Positions 8,848-18,505 of a DNA stretch of 56,299 nucleotides are shown one piece after another. Where the stretch lies: positions 1 to 56,299 of the forward strand of contig NZ_WQLV01000020.1 in NCBI RefSeq assembly GCF_009753675.1, in the 5' to 3' direction. The DNA is from Parasedimentitalea huanghaiensis (GTDB taxonomy: Bacteria; Pseudomonadota; Alphaproteobacteria; Rhodobacterales; Rhodobacteraceae). The notes beneath the pieces are model-generated. The model did no database searches, was not told the origin of the DNA, and was given only the letters and a program-made list of their open reading frames with translations. Positions within the stretch are counted from its first letter, which is position 1, and each line of letters begins with the position of its first letter. The position numbers and the translations under genes were made by a program.

Positions 8848-9851
8848 GTGATACCACTATGGCAGCACGTTTTGTTCCCAATCGACTGAACAGCCGCGCC
8901 TTTCGCATTTTGCGCAGTTGGGAGGCCTTGCTGCTGGTCGTTGCCGTTGGGATCTTTGTGCTAAACAGTTTTGCCTCGCCCTATTTCCTGAATGTCTGGA
9001 ACCTGAGTGATGCGACGTACAACTTTACCGAAAAGGGAATGATTGCCTTTGCCATGGCACTGTTGATCATCTCGGGAGAGATCGATCTCTCCGTTGCTTC
9101 GATAATCGCGCTGGCTAGCACGGCAATGGGGCTGGCGGCGCAATACGGAGCAGGGACGACTGAACTGGTGATGATTGGCCTCACCGTCGGTTTGCTCTGC
9201 GGTGCTTTCAACGCATTTTTTGTCACAGTTCTGGGCCTGCCCTCTATCGTGGTCACTATTGGCACCATGAGCCTGTTCCGCGGCATCAGTTACATCGTTC
9301 TGGGGGATGGCGCTTATGGAGGTTATCCGGACAGCTTTGCTTGGTTTGGGCAGGGCTATATCTACTGGGTGTTCACGGTTGAGATCGCCATATTTGCCGT
9401 TATTGCTGTGATCTATGGCGTGGTGTTACACAAAACCAATTTCGGCCGAGCGGTCTATGCCATTGGTAACAACCCCACCGGCGCACTGTTCAGCGGTATT
9501 CGGGTGCAACGGGTTAAGTTTATCCTGTTCCTACTGACCGGCCTGATGTCCGGAGTGGCAGCTATTTGCCTGACCTCTCGCCTTGGCTCAACCCGCCCCA
9601 GCATCGCAGCAGGTATGGAATTGAGCGTGGTCACCATGGTGGTGCTTGGTGGGATTAACATTCTCGGCGGTTCTGGCTCGATCCCAGGTGTTGTGATCGC
9701 TGCCGTTGTCATGGGGCTGGTCACTTTTGGGCTGGGTTTGCTCAACGTTCCGGGCATTGTGATGTCGATTTTCATTGGCTTGCTGCTGATCGGAGTGATT
9801 GCCCTGCCACGACTCTGGGCGATGATTGCAGCGAAAAGGCGGAAGATATGA
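8844..9851 (+). CDS. rhaQ: Rhamnose ABC transporter, permease 2
   Basis: A 335-residue inner-membrane permease of the same RbsC-like family as its neighbour. It has multiple hydrophobic segments, the N-terminal [21 protein letters not shown] motif and the coupling loop [22 protein letters not shown] that would touch the ATPase. It overlaps rhaP by four bases (ATGA) and the mutarotase gene by four bases. Two distinct permeases beside one double ATPase match the rhizobial rhamnose importer. Confidence 0.88.
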   Translation: MSDTTMAARFVPNRLNSRAFRILRSWEALLLVVAVGIFVLNSFASPYFLNVWNLSDATYNFTEKGMIAFAMALLIISGEIDLSVASIIALASTAMGLAAQYGAGTTELVMIGLTVGLLCGAFNAFFVTVLGLPSIVVTIGTMSLFRGISYIVLGDGAYGGYPDSFAWFGQGYIYWVFTVEIAIFAVIAVIYGVVLHKTNFGRAVYAIGNNPTGALFSGIRVQRVKFILFLLTGLMSGVAAICLTSRLGSTRPSIAAGMELSVVTMVVLGGINILGGSGSIPGVVIAAVVMGLVTFGLGLLNVPGIVMSIFIGLLLIGVIALPRLWAMIAAKRRKI

Positions 9852-10165
9852 GCGAACGGTTTGTGTTTCGGATGCGGTTGAATCCAGGCAAGGTCGAAGT
9901 CTACAAGCGCCGCCATGACGAGATCTGGCCTGAACTGGTAAGCTTGCTTCGGGAGGCAGGTGTCAGTGAATATAGCATTCATTTGGACGAAGAGACTGGA
10001 TTGTTAATTGGCGTGCTGATCCGTACCGAGGGCCACACAATGGACAGCCTGCCGGATCACCCTGTGATGCAGAAATGGTGGGCGCATATGGCTGACATCA
10101 TGGAGACCTGGTCGGACAATGCGCCTGTAGTCCTGCCGCTGCCCAGTTTGTTTCATATGCGATGA
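9848..10165 (+). CDS. rhaU: L-rhamnose mutarotase
   Basis: This 105-residue protein belongs to the RhaM/RhaU mutarotase family (ferredoxin-like alpha/beta barrel, dimeric), which interconverts alpha and beta anomers of L-rhamnose. Family marks are the opening [34 protein letters not shown], and the paired tryptophans of [14 protein letters not shown]. Its length matches the family (about 104 residues). It overlaps rhaQ and rhaK by four bases at each end. It is the counterpart of E. coli rhaM and R. leguminosarum rhaU. Confidence 0.92.
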   Translation: MSERFVFRMRLNPGKVEVYKRRHDEIWPELVSLLREAGVSEYSIHLDEETGLLIGVLIRTEGHTMDSLPDHPVMQKWWAHMADIMETWSDNAPVVLPLPSLFHMR

Positions 10166-11544
10166 AAACGCCACGCCACATCGCGGTCATTGATATTGGC
10201 AAAACCAATGCCAAGTTGGCGCTGGTTGATTTGGGCGCGATGAAAGAAATCGCCGTTGTGACGCGCCCCAATGCGGTTCTTCCGGGGCCTCCATGGCCAC
10301 ATTTTGACGTTGATACGCATTGGAAGTTCTTACTGGATGCGCTGGGGCAGTTTCATCGCGAACATGGCGTTGATGCTATTTCGGTTACCACTCACGGGGC
10401 TAGCATCGCGTTGCTGGACAAAAACGGCGAATTGGCCGCTCCAATCCTTGATTATGAATACGACGGACCTGTAGAGACAGCAGGGCAATATGATGCGATC
10501 CGCCCAACATTTGAGCAGACCGGGTCGCCACGTCTGGCCAATGGTTTGAATGTGGGTGCGCAGTTGTATTGGCAGTTTCATGCTGATCCAGGACTGCACG
10601 ACCGCACCGATCATATTCTGACCTACCCGCAATACTGGAGCTACCGTTTGACCGGCGTGGTGGCCAGTGATGTGACCTCAATCGGGTGTCATACAGATCT
10701 GTGGCAGCCGCATCGGGGGGCGTTTTCCGACTTGGTTGAAACGCTGGATATCGCAGACAAGATTGCGCCAGTACGCAAGTCGACGGATGTTTTAGGGTCG
10801 GTTTTGCCGGAAATTGCCAAAGTCACCGGGCTTCCTAAGGAAACGCCTGTAATCTGCGGTATTCATGACTCCAATGCTTCTCTCTACCCCCATGTGTTGA
10901 CCCAGAAAATGCCGTGCTCTGTGGTATCGACAGGGACATGGGTGGTGGTGATGGCAATGGGTGGGATCAAACCAGTTTTAGATCCATCTCGGGACACTCT
11001 GATCAATGTTAATGCGCTGGGCGAGGCGGTACCGTCAGCCCGCTTTATGGGCGGGCGCGAATTCGAGCAGATCCAGAAGGGCCATTCGGTTGAGATCAGC
11101 CCTGAGGATGTCGAACAGGTGCTGATGCAGGAAATCATGTTGTTGCCCGCAGTTGATCCCCTGACCGGACCATACCAAGGCAGGAACCTGAGCTGGCACG
11201 GGGCGCAGCCACCTGAGGGGTCTGGCCTACGTGCTGCTGCGCTTTCCTTTTACCTAGCGATGATGACAGACACTTGTTTGCGGCTAACAGGGGCGAAGGG
11301 GCCGACTATTGTTGAAGGCCCTTTTGCACATAACGCTCAGTACCTTGCGATGTTAGAGGCCGCCACTGGTCGCGCTGTCTGCTATAGTACGTCGTCTACC
11401 GGAACCAGCATTGGGGCAGCGTTGTTATTCGCGCGTGATGCCATGACCACGAAAACCAAGAATGTCACAATGCCAGAGAATACTTTAAAAATGGCAACAT
11501 ATGCTGAGAAATGGCGTTTAAAAGTTGAGCGCGACTTGGAATGA
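10162..11544 (+). CDS. rhaK: Rhamnulokinase (FGGY family, rhizobial RhaK type)
   Basis: A 460-residue sugar kinase of the FGGY/actin-like ATPase fold. The N-terminal phosphate-binding motif [16 protein letters not shown] and the later [14 protein letters not shown] and [16 protein letters not shown] segments are characteristic. It should phosphorylate L-rhamnulose to the 1-phosphate that RhaD cleaves. It is the last gene of rhaRSTPQUK, with a four-base overlap with the mutarotase gene. In R. leguminosarum the homologous kinase is also needed for transport activity, so a link to the ABC importer is possible here too. Confidence 0.88.
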   Translation: MKTPRHIAVIDIGKTNAKLALVDLGAMKEIAVVTRPNAVLPGPPWPHFDVDTHWKFLLDALGQFHREHGVDAISVTTHGASIALLDKNGELAAPILDYEYDGPVETAGQYDAIRPTFEQTGSPRLANGLNVGAQLYWQFHADPGLHDRTDHILTYPQYWSYRLTGVVASDVTSIGCHTDLWQPHRGAFSDLVETLDIADKIAPVRKSTDVLGSVLPEIAKVTGLPKETPVICGIHDSNASLYPHVLTQKMPCSVVSTGTWVVVMAMGGIKPVLDPSRDTLINVNALGEAVPSARFMGGREFEQIQKGHSVEISPEDVEQVLMQEIMLLPAVDPLTGPYQGRNLSWHGAQPPEGSGLRAAALSFYLAMMTDTCLRLTGAKGPTIVEGPFAHNAQYLAMLEAATGRAVCYSTSSTGTSIGAALLFARDAMTTKTKNVTMPENTLKMATYAEKWRLKVERDLE

Positions 11545-11623
11545 CTGTGGGACCTGTTTCCGGGATCTGCCTCGGGCGATAGAAGTTCGTCGGTCAGTGA
11601 AGGAAGTACTCACCCATGTTGCA

Positions 11624-12526
11624 TTACCTTTTCGGCGAACCAGCACTCAGATTTGTTTCCCAATTTGTAGAGAGAATGACGTCCTTCAACTTCTCAGAAT
11701 ACTCCTGAAACGGAGATTTTTCTCGCAATAGAAGGTTGACCTGACGCCGGGATGTAAGGTCTGAGATCTCTCTGAAGATCAGGTCCGAGGGGGCTATATG
11801 CAATACAGCTTTGGGCAGGATGGTAACCCAGCGATCAGAGCGGACCATCGAAATGAGAGACAGGGTGTTTCGGGCCGATAAACTGGCGCGAGCCGTCATT
11901 TCCTGAAAAATTTGTGACGTTATTGATAGGCACAAATCATTCCTGATGAACTGATCAGAAATCACATCGACCAACTCTATAGGGCCTTTTTTGTGAGCAA
12001 GCGGATGGCGCGGTGAACAGATGAGCCCGAAACGATCCGAGAATAGCTTTGTTTGCTGAATCCCATTCAAGGTGTGATCATTGGAGGCAATTCCAATATC
12101 CGCTTTTCCTCGGCTAAGCGCATCAATGACTTGCTGGGTGTCTGTGTCTTGCAGCTCAATTCTGGTTCCGGGGCAGACAACACGAAATTTCTCGACCATT
12201 GAGGGGAAGACAAGCCCTGCGACGGATGGCACCGATGCCACGCGAACAAGCCCTTGGGGGGATACTGCTGCGGTCTGAATGGCCTTGATGGTGTCATCAA
12301 ACTGGCGCAGCTCGGTGCGCGCCAGTTCGAAGATCTGAAGGCCAACGGGCGTTAGTTGGCTTTTCCTGTCGCTGACAAACAGCCGTTGATCTAGGTGATC
12401 TTCTAGCTGTTTGAGTTTCATTGAAATTGCAGGCTGGGTTCTCCCCAACCGGACGGCAGCATCCGCCAGATTTCCAGCCTCAGCTACTGCACTGAAACAA
12501 CGCAACATTTCAATCTTGATTGCCAT
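11624..12526 (-). CDS. LysR-family transcriptional regulator
   Basis: A 300-residue LysR regulator. The N-terminal winged helix (residues 1-60) reads LRCFSAVAEAGNLADAAVRLGRTQPAISMKLKQLEDHLDQRLF, the usual LysR DNA-binding pattern. The C-terminal two-lobed effector domain includes PSVAGLVFPSMVEKF and RGKADIGIAS. It is divergent from the aldehyde dehydrogenase gene across 97 bases, the normal position for a LysR activator of the neighbouring catabolic operon (12624-20341). Its 3' end is convergent with rhaK. The effector is unknown; a metabolite of that operon is the obvious candidate. Confidence 0.9.
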   Translation of the reverse strand: MAIKIEMLRCFSAVAEAGNLADAAVRLGRTQPAISMKLKQLEDHLDQRLFVSDRKSQLTPVGLQIFELARTELRQFDDTIKAIQTAAVSPQGLVRVASVPSVAGLVFPSMVEKFRVVCPGTRIELQDTDTQQVIDALSRGKADIGIASNDHTLNGIQQTKLFSDRFGLICSPRHPLAHKKGPIELVDVISDQFIRNDLCLSITSQIFQEMTARASLSARNTLSLISMVRSDRWVTILPKAVLHIAPSDLIFREISDLTSRRQVNLLLREKSPFQEYSEKLKDVILSTNWETNLSAGSPKR

Positions 12527-12623
12527 GACTTCAGACTTCCTGAAATTAGATTAAGTTATTTAAATTTGACTGATATCAGCCTGCAGGTCCATTCTTTTCC
12601 CAATTCAATATGTGGGAAAGCTG
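12527..12623. promoter_or_regulatory. LysR-aldehyde dehydrogenase divergent control region
   Basis: This 97-base divergent gap is markedly AT-rich (around ATTAGATTAAGTTATTTAAA) and contains a perfect ten-base palindrome, CTGATATCAG, at 12570-12579. LysR proteins usually bind a partly dyadic AT-rich site in exactly this position, so this is the likely binding and promoter region. No -10/-35 pair was clear enough to place. Confidence 0.4.
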
Positions 12624-14075
12624 ATGTCCGAGACCAAACTGAATCTGATTGCTGGAAATTGGGCTACAGGCGAGAGCGAAGCTGAAAATCGCAATCCGTC
12701 TGATCTGAGCGATCTAGTAGGTATGTTCGCCCAGGCAAGCACACAACAGTTACAAGATACTCTGGATCAGGCGCAGGTCGCGCAGTTGGAATGGGCGGCC
12801 TATGGCATAGAGCGCAAGCAATCAGTGTTGATGAACATCGGCAACGAGTTGATGGCGCGTTCGGACGAACTGGGAGCCCTGCTGAGCCGGGAAGAGGGTA
12901 AACCTTTGGCTGAGGGCAAAGGAGAAGTCTACCGTGCCGGGCAGTTCTTTACATATTACGCCGCTGAATGCCTGCGTCAGCTTGGTGAGAATGCAGATTC
13001 GGTGCGCGCTGGTGTTGAAATCGACGTGCGCCGAGAAGCGGTGGGAGTTGTGGCCATCATCTCCCCATGGAACTTTCCCACCGCCACCGCTTCGTGGAAA
13101 ATTGCTCCGGCTCTTTGCTATGGTAACGCTGTTGTTTGGAAACCCGCCAATATCACCCCGGCATCGGCTGTGGCGCTTGCAGAGATCATCGCCAAACAGG
13201 ATATTCCCAAAGGGCTGTTCAGCCTCGTGATGGGGTCTGGCCGCTCGATTGGTCAACAGTTGGTCGAAAGCCCCAAGGTAAACGCGATTTCGTTTACTGG
13301 ATCGGTTCCTGTGGGCAAGGGCATAGCCACTGCAGCAATCCAGAACCTGACCAAGGTACAGATGGAAATGGGATCCAAAAACGCCTTGGCGGTGATGGAT
13401 GATGCGGACTTGGACCTGGCTGTCTCACTTGCCCTTGGCGGTGCGTTTGGCGGCACCGGTCAGAAATGCACCGCTTCCTCCCGGCTTGTGGTCCACCATG
13501 CGGTGCATGATAGTTTTGTAGAAAAACTGGTTGCTGGCACCAAGGCGATGAAGGTAGGCCACGCGCTGGAGGCTGGAACCCAGATGGGGCCGGTTGTTAG
13601 CCAACAGCAACTTGATGAAAACCTGGCCTACGTTGACTTGGGGCTTTCCGAGGGAGCTGAGCTGGCTTGTGGCGGCGCCCGGCTGGAGATGCCACATGAT
13701 GGGTTTTACATGTCACCTGGAGTGTTCCTGAACACCACCAACGACATGCGCATCAACCGTGAGGAAATGTTTGCGCCTCTAACCTCGGTGATCAAAGTGG
13801 GCAGCTACGACGAGGCCCTGAGCGTGGTCAACGATACCAAATTCGGCCTGACATCGGGGATAGTGACGCAAAGCCTTGCCCGTTCCACACATTTTCGCCG
13901 CAATGCACGGACTGGCGTTGTGACAGTCAACCTGCCAACTGCTGGCACTGATTATCACGTACCATTTGGCGGGCGCGGTGACAGTTCGTACGGACCGCGT
14001 GAACAAGGTAAGTCAGCTGCTGAATTCTACACCACCGTCAAAACTGCCTATATCAGCGCAGGGACACCAAGCTGA
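12624..14075 (+). CDS. NAD(P)-dependent aldehyde dehydrogenase, ketoglutarate-semialdehyde dehydrogenase-like
   Basis: A 483-residue ALDH-superfamily enzyme. Visible elements are the cofactor segments SPWNFPTATASWKIAPAL and ISFTGSVPVGK, the general base near Glu248 (QMEMGSK) and the catalytic Cys near 282 (TGQKCTAS). The overall wording, including SREEGKPLAEGKGEVYRAGQFF and the ending VNLPTAGTDYHVPFGGRGDSSYG, is closest in my memory to alpha-ketoglutarate semialdehyde dehydrogenases, so a five-carbon acidic semialdehyde is a plausible substrate. I use the ATG at 12624 rather than the GTG at 12612. Its stop overlaps the start of the next gene. First gene of the putative betaine-type catabolic operon. 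Confidence 0.85.
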   Translation: MSETKLNLIAGNWATGESEAENRNPSDLSDLVGMFAQASTQQLQDTLDQAQVAQLEWAAYGIERKQSVLMNIGNELMARSDELGALLSREEGKPLAEGKGEVYRAGQFFTYYAAECLRQLGENADSVRAGVEIDVRREAVGVVAIISPWNFPTATASWKIAPALCYGNAVVWKPANITPASAVALAEIIAKQDIPKGLFSLVMGSGRSIGQQLVESPKVNAISFTGSVPVGKGIATAAIQNLTKVQMEMGSKNALAVMDDADLDLAVSLALGGAFGGTGQKCTASSRLVVHHAVHDSFVEKLVAGTKAMKVGHALEAGTQMGPVVSQQQLDENLAYVDLGLSEGAELACGGARLEMPHDGFYMSPGVFLNTTNDMRINREEMFAPLTSVIKVGSYDEALSVVNDTKFGLTSGIVTQSLARSTHFRRNARTGVVTVNLPTAGTDYHVPFGGRGDSSYGPREQGKSAAEFYTTVKTAYISAGTPS

Positions 14076-15049
14076 TGCGGATAGACGGCCTGCAATATGC
14101 CAACTGGTCCGAAAAGATCTTTCGGCAATTGCGGGAGGGCAATGTGGATGCGGTGCATGTCACCATCGCTTACCACGAGAACTTCCGGGAAACGGTGCTG
14201 AATTTTGAAAAGTGGAACCGCTGGTTTGAACAATATCCAGACCTGATCATGAAGGGCCTGTGGGCCAGTGACGTCGACAAGGCTCGTGAAACCGGGCGCA
14301 CAGCTATTTTCTTTGGGTTTCAGAATCCCAGCCCAATGGAAGATGACATTGGGTTGATCGAAATTCTGCACTCACTGGGTGCCCGCTTTATGCAGCTGAC
14401 TTATAACAATCAATCACTGCTGGCGTCTGGATGCTACGAGAACGAAGACACCGGCATTACCCGTATGGGGCGGCAGGTCATCAAAGAGATGAACCGTGTG
14501 GGTCTTGTGATCGACATGAGCCACTCCGCCGATCGGTCGACTATCCAAGCGGCCGATCTATCCGGGCGCCCAATCGCCATCACTCACGCGAACCCGTATG
14601 ATTGGGCGCCGGCCTTGCGCAACAAAAAAGACGATGTGATCCGCGCTGTGACGGAAAACGGCGGCATGTTTGGGTTTTCGATTTACCCGCATCATTTGAA
14701 ACATAAATCAGACTGCACCCTGCAAGATTTCTGCGAAATGATTGCGCGTTGCGCTGATCGGTTCGGCGTCGAGCATTTGGGCATTGGCAGTGACCTGTGT
14801 CAGGACCAGCCTGATACAGTCGTGGAGTGGATGCGCGTTGGCCGATGGACCAAAGACATCGACTATGGCGAGGGGTCGGCCGATAAGCCTGGGTTCCCCG
14901 ATATGCCCAATTGGTTTCGCAACAACCGCGATTTTAGCAACCTAAAAAATGGGTTGCGCGATGTCGGGATGTCTGGCGCTGAAGTTTCGGCGGTTCTTGG
15001 CGACAACTGGCATCGTTTCTTTGCCACCAATTTCACGCCGCAGGTTTGA
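14075..15049 (+). CDS. Peptidase M19 (renal dipeptidase)-like protein with altered metal site
   Basis: A 324-residue TIM-barrel protein of the membrane dipeptidase/M19 family, without signal peptide. The two family histidines are kept in DMSHSADRS (His150) and ITHANPYDW (His171), 21 residues apart as in human renal dipeptidase (His198/His219). The RN..DD segment and IGSDL aspartate are also kept. The N-terminal HxD metal pair is missing: the expected DGHxD is DGLQY, with Leu6 and Tyr8 at the ligand positions. The bridging Glu of EGG is Gln83 in FGFQNPS. A binuclear peptidase site therefore looks impossible; it probably acts as a mononuclear hydrolase or lyase on a small amide or ring compound. 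It overlaps the dehydrogenase gene by one base. Confidence 0.8.
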   Translation: MRIDGLQYANWSEKIFRQLREGNVDAVHVTIAYHENFRETVLNFEKWNRWFEQYPDLIMKGLWASDVDKARETGRTAIFFGFQNPSPMEDDIGLIEILHSLGARFMQLTYNNQSLLASGCYENEDTGITRMGRQVIKEMNRVGLVIDMSHSADRSTIQAADLSGRPIAITHANPYDWAPALRNKKDDVIRAVTENGGMFGFSIYPHHLKHKSDCTLQDFCEMIARCADRFGVEHLGIGSDLCQDQPDTVVEWMRVGRWTKDIDYGEGSADKPGFPDMPNWFRNNRDFSNLKNGLRDVGMSGAEVSAVLGDNWHRFFATNFTPQV

Positions 15050-15053
15050 ACGG

Positions 15054-16742
15054 ATGACGGGTTCCCTGCGCCCTTCGCTCCGTGATCCAAGACAGGTCAT
15101 GCGGCTATCGCGGCTGGGATCGCTTCATCAATGCCGTCTTAGCTTTATGCGAATCCTGACCCGGCGCATGGCTGATGAGGCCTGGGAGTTTTCCCGCCCA
15201 ATATTCAACATAGCAGCGGATGGCACAGGACACGCGGTTTATTGCGCCAAAGGGCCGGATCGCACTTACTCCCTTGTTGCCTTTGCCCACGATCTACCGT
15301 CGGAAATGCGTTCTGACAGGGTCATAGCAGAGGCATGGGACGCAACGTTTACGCTTTTCGACGGTATTCCGACGGCCGATGATATAGAGCGACTGTCAAA
15401 GAATGTTCCGCTGCAGGAAGCAGGACGCATTCGTGAAAGCGAGCTGTCGCTGTCTCGCGCCAATCGGTCGGTCCGCCTCTGGAACCATGTGGTCGAAGTG
15501 CTTGCCAGTGGGCACCAGCCCGAGGCCGAGCAACTGGCCAACGTCGGCTACTTGATGCGGACCACCGCCGTGTACGGTTCAGGAAAATTCGGCGCTGCAG
15601 ACCGAGAGATGATTGCAGATCGACCTGAGTTTTCCGCACCATTCCAGGCCGAAATGCTCTCGGTTTTTCTGACCAGAGCCTTTGTGCGTGATCTGATCGA
15701 AGATGCTGCCCAAACCAAAGGCGGCGAGACCGCAGTACGGTTGGATAACAGGGTCGCGCGGCAGCTTGGTATTGGCAATTCAACGGGACTTGGTATGGCA
15801 CCGTTTATCGTGAACCATCCGATGTTGTTCAACAATTGGATCATGGCGCGCGAAGAAGCCCTGTTACGTGTCCGACAAGTTCAACGTGCGACAGACGCAG
15901 AGATTGCCCAATTCAAAGAGATGTTGAAACGGTGTTCTCAGTCCGTATCGCAGTGGCAATCTGAACACCCGCTGCAAGTCAAAAAACTCAACACCCTTCG
16001 CGCCGATCTGGATGCAGTGTTCAGCCATGTCGCAAAACACGATCTGTCAACAGATCTCCCCTGGGATCAGCTTGTTCGCTGGTCCGAGGCCCACCTGAGC
16101 GAAGAGGGTCAGGAATTGGTGAACTCCGTTGTGATGGAACCCTATGACCACCTTGTAGATGGATTGTCGAATAGTCTGTCTGATTGCAACTCAGATGCGT
16201 TCCTGATCGACGGCGATATGACCGTTGGCGCCCTGAAAGAGCTGATCCAGAACTGCTTTGGCTGGGCGTTGGAACTGGATTGGACCGCCTCTGAGAACTG
16301 CGCACAGGCCTGGTATGTTTCGGCTGAAAAACTGGAGCCGCGCATTGGTTCCCGGTTTAAGGAATCCATCGCGGAGTATGAACAACCGCTGGCCCCAGCA
16401 AGGGACGCGGTGCAAGCCTATGAGGAGCTGAGAAAATGGGAGCACGATAAAAAGATCTCAGATTTCCTACTACGTCACCCAGAACATCGCCACACGGTCA
16501 GACGCAGCCAGATCAGCGCCAGCGCGCCCTATAGCGAAATCCAGGACAATACCATCGGCGAAGATATCCTGCCGATTGATATGCTGCGTGCCAAACTCTC
16601 TTTCTTTGGGGCTACCCACTTTGATCCACGCTCGGACCGGTGGGTTCGGATTTGTATGTTCCAGGGGGCACCATACCCCAATGAACTGACCCACGACAAC
16701 GCGGACCACTGGGTTTACCCCAACCTGGAGGGCGCTGAATGA
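15054..16742 (+). CDS. Uncharacterised 562-residue protein of the LysR-linked operon
   Basis: I do not recognise a named domain. The protein is soluble, with no signal peptide or membrane segments, and largely alpha-helical. Charged stretches include RQVQRATDAEIAQFKEMLKR, and a conserved-looking C-terminal block runs SFFGATHFDPRSDRWVRICMFQGAPYPNELT. I start it at the ATG at 15054, 4 bases after the dipeptidase-like stop; the longer frame from 14949 would overlap that gene by 100 bases. Its stop overlaps the DUF3726 start by four bases (ATGA), so the two are probably translated together and may form a complex. Given the company it keeps, it is probably an enzyme or enzyme subunit of the same degradation pathway. 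Confidence 0.75.
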   Translation: MTGSLRPSLRDPRQVMRLSRLGSLHQCRLSFMRILTRRMADEAWEFSRPIFNIAADGTGHAVYCAKGPDRTYSLVAFAHDLPSEMRSDRVIAEAWDATFTLFDGIPTADDIERLSKNVPLQEAGRIRESELSLSRANRSVRLWNHVVEVLASGHQPEAEQLANVGYLMRTTAVYGSGKFGAADREMIADRPEFSAPFQAEMLSVFLTRAFVRDLIEDAAQTKGGETAVRLDNRVARQLGIGNSTGLGMAPFIVNHPMLFNNWIMAREEALLRVRQVQRATDAEIAQFKEMLKRCSQSVSQWQSEHPLQVKKLNTLRADLDAVFSHVAKHDLSTDLPWDQLVRWSEAHLSEEGQELVNSVVMEPYDHLVDGLSNSLSDCNSDAFLIDGDMTVGALKELIQNCFGWALELDWTASENCAQAWYVSAEKLEPRIGSRFKESIAEYEQPLAPARDAVQAYEELRKWEHDKKISDFLLRHPEHRHTVRRSQISASAPYSEIQDNTIGEDILPIDMLRAKLSFFGATHFDPRSDRWVRICMFQGAPYPNELTHDNADHWVYPNLEGAE

Positions 16743-17386
16743 GCTACTCTCTGAACGAAGTTGAAGCCCATAGTAAACGGGCCGCCCGTGGCGCTGGGCT
16801 GGGCTGGGGGCTAGCCGAAGAGGCTGCCAAGGCAACGCGCTGGCTGTGTGCCCAGAATATTGATGGCTGTCGTGTACTAACAGGTGTTCTTGAAGCGCAC
16901 CAAGATCCTGCTTGCAATCTACAGACGCCAATATCCCTGGTCGGAGAGTGGCTCGCTGAAGCTGGCAGGCTGTGTCCACTACACGTCGGTGCTTCGTTGT
17001 CGGACTGTGCAACACTGGTTGGTTCAAATGGGGTCAGGATCCGTGCTCTGTCTCACCCACTGTTCATTCTTCCGTTTGTGGCTGCGGCGGCGCGCAGGGC
17101 TAAAACCAATCTGCAGGTACACTGGCCAGGCGCAACGATGACGACAAATGGAAAGACCGTTGATCTAGCAACTTCAACGGAGGCTGCCTTCTATATCGAA
17201 CAGGTTGAGCAGGTGGAAATCATTGTGGCACCGCCGCTTACTAAAGACGCGAACCAGATTGGCCGTGCCAGACCCAGCAACCGGGACTGGGAGAAACTCA
17301 ATTCATTTGCCGCTCTGACCTATGCCCCGGCAACTGAAACATCACGGCGACTGGGGGCAGGGGCTGGACAATCCGACAATGACTGA
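16739..17386 (+). CDS. DUF3726-family protein
   Basis: A 215-residue protein that I place in the DUF3726 family from its opening NEVEAHSKRAARGAGLGWGLAEEAAKA and general architecture; the function of that family is unknown to me. It has no signal peptide and no clear membrane segment, though ALSHPLFILPFVAAAARRA is fairly hydrophobic. It overlaps the preceding unknown gene by four bases and is followed 12 bases later by the Ldh-family gene. Co-translation with the 562-residue protein suggests a two-subunit enzyme. Confidence 0.7.
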   Translation: MSYSLNEVEAHSKRAARGAGLGWGLAEEAAKATRWLCAQNIDGCRVLTGVLEAHQDPACNLQTPISLVGEWLAEAGRLCPLHVGASLSDCATLVGSNGVRIRALSHPLFILPFVAAAARRAKTNLQVHWPGATMTTNGKTVDLATSTEAAFYIEQVEQVEIIVAPPLTKDANQIGRARPSNRDWEKLNSFAALTYAPATETSRRLGAGAGQSDND

Positions 17387-17398
17387 TTTGGAGAACCT

Positions 17399-18409
17399 AT
17401 GATTGAGACCCGAACACTCAGCCTTGCTGACATCGAAGACCTGTCCTTTGCTGCGCTTGTGGCTGCTGGAACCTCTCCTGAGAATGCCCGGCCCTTGGCT
17501 GTCGCTACGGCGGCAACAGAAGCCGATGGCGTCGCCAGCCACGGGTTGGCCTATATCCCGATCTATGCAGAACATGTGCAGTGTGGAAAAGTCGATGGTC
17601 AGGCTGTTCCCAAGCTTGAGGTTCCCAGACCAGGCGTGATCACTGTAGATGCGGCAACGGGGTTTGCACACTCTGCGATCGACAAAGGGTTTGAACAGCT
17701 GATCCCGCTTGCTCGTCAACAGGGCGTCGCAGCACTGTCGATCCATAATTCCTATAATTGCGGCGTACTGGGATACCACACCCATCGGCTGGCCGAGGCG
17801 GGTCTTGTTGGACTTGGGTTCACCAATGCTCCGGCCTCTATTGCGCCATCTGGGGGATACAAGCCGGTTGTTGGGACCAATCCATTTTCGATCGCCGCGC
17901 CGGGAATTGATGGAAAACCGGCGATATTGATCGACCAGAGCGCCAGCACTATCGCCAAGAGTGAGGTGATGAAACATGCGCGCGAAGGGAAACCCATACC
18001 AGTTGGCTGGGCCTTAGATGGTGACGGCAACCCGACCACAGACCCGAATGTTGGCTTAAAGGGCTCGATGGCACCTTCCGGCGGATACAAGGGGGTCGGA
18101 GTTGCAGTGTTGGTTGAATTGATGGCTGCCGCACTCAGCGGCGCCACTTTGGGCATCAATGCCTCGCCATTTTCAGGGACCGCTGGTGGACCACCCAAAA
18201 CAGGACAGTTCTTTTTGGCAATTGATCCCGCTGCAACGTCCCGAGATCTGTTTGCGGCTCGCATCGCAGAGTTGGCCAACTCTGTTCATGAACAGGAGGG
18301 TGCGCATTTGCCGGGCGACGGGCGCAGCAAAAAACGCGCTTTGGCGCAGACACAGGGCGTTGCGGTCAACACCGCAACCCTTGCCCGGATCGAGCAACTG
18401 CTCGGTTAA
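17399..18409 (+). CDS. Ldh-family (malate/L-lactate/piperideine-2-carboxylate type) oxidoreductase
   Basis: A 336-residue NAD(P)H-dependent oxidoreductase of the Ldh/DpkA family. The family motifs are ATEADGVASHGLAYIP, the active-site segment HNSYNCGVLGYHT and APSGGYKPVVGTNPFSIAAP. Members reduce 2-oxo acids or cyclic imines such as delta1-piperideine-2-carboxylate and delta1-pyrroline-2-carboxylate. In an operon that may degrade an N-methylated heterocycle or betaine, the cyclic-imine reaction is attractive, but the sequence alone does not settle the substrate. GGAG precedes the ATG at 17399. Two small hairpins follow the stop. Confidence 0.85.
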   Translation: MIETRTLSLADIEDLSFAALVAAGTSPENARPLAVATAATEADGVASHGLAYIPIYAEHVQCGKVDGQAVPKLEVPRPGVITVDAATGFAHSAIDKGFEQLIPLARQQGVAALSIHNSYNCGVLGYHTHRLAEAGLVGLGFTNAPASIAPSGGYKPVVGTNPFSIAAPGIDGKPAILIDQSASTIAKSEVMKHAREGKPIPVGWALDGDGNPTTDPNVGLKGSMAPSGGYKGVGVAVLVELMAAALSGATLGINASPFSGTAGGPPKTGQFFLAIDPAATSRDLFAARIAELANSVHEQEGAHLPGDGRSKKRALAQTQGVAVNTATLARIEQLLG

Positions 18410-18416
18410 GGGAATG

Positions 18417-18462
18417 CCTGCCGGGGGAGGCAGGTAAATTGGGCAGGCCAGCATAAGGCCTG
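18417..18462 (+). other. Two small hairpins before the BCCT gene
   Basis: CCTGCC at 18417-18422 pairs with GGCAGG at 18429-18434, and CAGGCC at 18444-18449 pairs with GGCCTG at 18457-18462. No T run follows, so they are more likely an intra-operon attenuator or message-stabilising element than a full terminator between the catabolic genes and the carrier. Confidence 0.4.
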
Positions 18463-18505
18463 TTCCAAATGCTCGAATGAGCCAACAGTGGAAGGGAGAG
18501 TTCCA

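Noticed and set aside
9848-10165. Small unknown gene or monooxygenase-like dimeric barrel protein
   Set aside because: Length, position between permease and kinase genes, and the family residues fit L-rhamnose mutarotase.
14949-15053. Longer N-terminus for the 562-residue protein
   Set aside because: It would overlap the dipeptidase-like gene by 100 bases; the ATG at 15054 directly after that stop fits the tight spacing seen throughout the operon.
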